The notes beneath the pieces were generated by a model, which saw nothing but the letters and a program-made list of their open reading frames with translations, did not search any database and was not told the origin of the DNA. The translations under genes and the position numbers were made by a program. A DNA stretch of 64,000 nucleotides from assembly GCA_019635215.1 (NCBI GenBank), contig JAHBZZ010000005.1:115470-179469 (forward strand). Direction: 5' to 3'. Shown here piece by piece: positions 62,936 to 64,000 of this stretch. Source of the DNA: Nitrosomonas sp. GTDB lineage: Bacteria; Pseudomonadota; Gammaproteobacteria; Burkholderiales; Nitrosomonadaceae. Numbering within the stretch: the first letter of the stretch is position 1; each line of letters opens with the position of its first letter.

Positions 62936-63565
62936 TTAGAAGAAGCTTTCCGGTATCACCAATATATCGCCTTGCTTCATTGGTACATTCGCAGAAATAT
63001 CGCCATCTCTGATCAAATCATTCAAACGCACGCGGAATTGTTTCTGTTCGTCACCGATAATACGAATAATACTGGCGCGATTACCCGATGCGAAATCAGT
63101 TATACCGCCAACAGCAATTAAAACATCCATCAATGTCATATGCTCCCGATAAGGCAGTGCCTGAGGCCGAGTTGCCTCTCCAACTACCCTGATCTGCTCA
63201 CTATAAGGGCCTACAAAATCAGTGACAACGACAGTCACCACAGGCTCCTGGATATATTTGGATAATGTTTCTTCAATATCACGTGCAAGTTGAGTGGCCG
63301 TTTTCCCACTGGCAGGCAAGTCCTCAACCAAGGGAGTTGTTATCTTTCCATCAGGTCTGACTGGAACAGACATTGATATCTCTGGATTACGCCAGACGAT
63401 AATATTTATATTATCCCCAGGTCCGATTAAATAATCCCAGGAAGCAACTTTCTTCTCATCATCGGTCAAAAGCGGATAACTGGTACAGCCATTTAACAAC
63501 ACAAAAGCGATACCTACAAAAATAAATCGCTTTATATTATTTAAATTCATCAAAAATGTTTTCAC
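62936..63565 (-). CDS. XrtA exopolysaccharide export lipoprotein (TIGR03027 type, Wza-like)
   Basis: A 209-residue Wza/OtnA-like protein. The lipobox LLNGC (Cys near 26) anchors it to the outer membrane. The polysaccharide-export domain has YLIGPGDNINIIVWRNPEISMSVPVRPDGKITTPLV and a SLBB domain (IRVVGEATRPQALPYREHMTLMDVLIAVGG). A GTG start at 63565 is supported by AGGGAG six bases upstream; an ATG at 63550 is the alternative. It is the first gene of the leftward locus, 170 bp before the chain-length gene. Confidence 0.92.
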   Translation of the reverse strand: MKTFLMNLNNIKRFIFVGIAFVLLNGCTSYPLLTDDEKKVASWDYLIGPGDNINIIVWRNPEISMSVPVRPDGKITTPLVEDLPASGKTATQLARDIEETLSKYIQEPVVTVVVTDFVGPYSEQIRVVGEATRPQALPYREHMTLMDVLIAVGGITDFASGNRASIIRIIGDEQKQFRVRLNDLIRDGDISANVPMKQGDILVIPESFF

Positions 63566-64000
63566 AAAAACTCCCTTTTCAACATTTTAGTCAAGCAAAA
63601 TCAAATCAGCTTTTTTAAGGCAACATATTATCAGATATTAATACAGGCGCTTATTTTGATAGGCTTAAAAAAGCCAACAAATACCATTTATTTAATTAAT
63701 AAAATACCTTGTAGCGACTAAAATCCATTCAATGAGACCTTGTACGGCAGAAAGAAGATTAATGATGAGCAAATGATATAATACGATTTCCATTCAATGG
63801 GTTGATCAGAATTGGCTTAAGTCTGTCAAATTGTTATGTAACTCGAAAAACACGCAAAGGTAACTTTCTGAATCAAACGGATCAAAAATAATCGTACGGT
63901 ACTTATACGCCCGTATCCGATGCGACAAGCCATCCCACCTATTTGGAATTGCTGTTATTCAAAATACAGAGGCGGACCTCATTCTTGGACAAGTTTCTAG
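63566..64000. other. Upstream region of the XrtA locus, no gene recognised
   Basis: AT-rich at first (63566-63720) and likely to hold the promoter of the XrtA operon, but no convincing -35/-10 pair or sigma-54 element was found. The 10-mer CCATTCAATG occurs twice (63725-63734 and 63790-63799). The last 100 bases have open frames without starts that I cannot assign. Confidence 0.35.

Noticed and set aside
1-64000. tRNA, rRNA genes or CRISPR arrays
   Set aside because: No TpsiC-arm signatures, rRNA sequence or regularly spaced repeats were seen in the intergenic regions.

Overview
The window looks like chromosomal DNA from a moderate-GC betaproteobacterium, most likely Nitrosomonas or a close relative. 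This is an inference from gene content: zipA/zapA/6S RNA linkage, phoBR next to a DUF971 gene and ubiE, a chelatase-like gene beside a TonB receptor, and a complete exosortase A (XrtA/PEP-CTERM) exopolysaccharide locus. No rRNA, tRNA or ammonia-oxidation gene is present to prove it.

Layout. 1-1.85 kb: FtsZ-ring factors (zipA C-terminal part, a ZapB-like protein, zapA), a CDGSH iron-sulfur protein and 6S RNA. 2.1-4.8 kb: motA, motB and a membrane-anchored methyltransferase. 4.8-7.5 kb: cysS and two cyclophilins. 7.7-14.8 kb: a leftward chemotaxis operon (EAL-HDOD protein, CheZ-like protein, cheY, cheA, cheW, receptor). 15-15.6 kb: a decayed IS630 element. 15.6-21.2 kb: phoR, phoB, a DUF971 protein, ubiE, a frameshifted zinc carboxypeptidase-like gene and trmJ. 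21.3-25.9 kb: a Fur box, an exported three-repeat CbiX-like protein and a haem-type TonB receptor. 25.9-34.8 kb: a uracil-DNA glycosylase, a ribbon-helix-helix/membrane-protein pair with an obvious operator, a kinase-like fusion, Usp, a Lon-type protease, a DUF4156 protein, an SRPBCC protein and an O-methyltransferase.

34.9-44.4 kb is the most striking part. It holds exported His/Met-rich proteins (two YcnI-like proteins with a predicted N-terminal His, a small secreted protein, a TlpA-like thioredoxin, a DUF4266 lipoprotein, a DUF3570 outer-membrane barrel and ApbE) and a membrane-fused spermidine-synthase-like protein. Five promoters here share one design: a 17-bp dyad TGCGRCA-N3-TGYCGCA directly abutting the -35 hexamer, a 17-bp spacer, and a -10 of the GATA(A/C/G)T or TAGAAT type. 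Four precede the secreted-protein genes or the spermidine-synthase-like gene. The fifth points into DNA with no gene but a nested stem structure followed by a T-run, so it may make a small RNA. I read this as one coordinated, probably copper- or redox-related regulon under a dyad-binding activator that is not encoded nearby.

44.4-49.4 kb: recN, nadK, hrcA and hemH. 49.5-63.6 kb: a leftward XrtA locus with export lipoprotein, chain-length determinant, tyrosine autokinase, outer-membrane protein, ATPase, deacetylase, FemAB protein, two glycosyltransferases, exosortase A/EpsI, acyl carrier protein and two hydrolases. The last 435 bases hold no recognisable gene.
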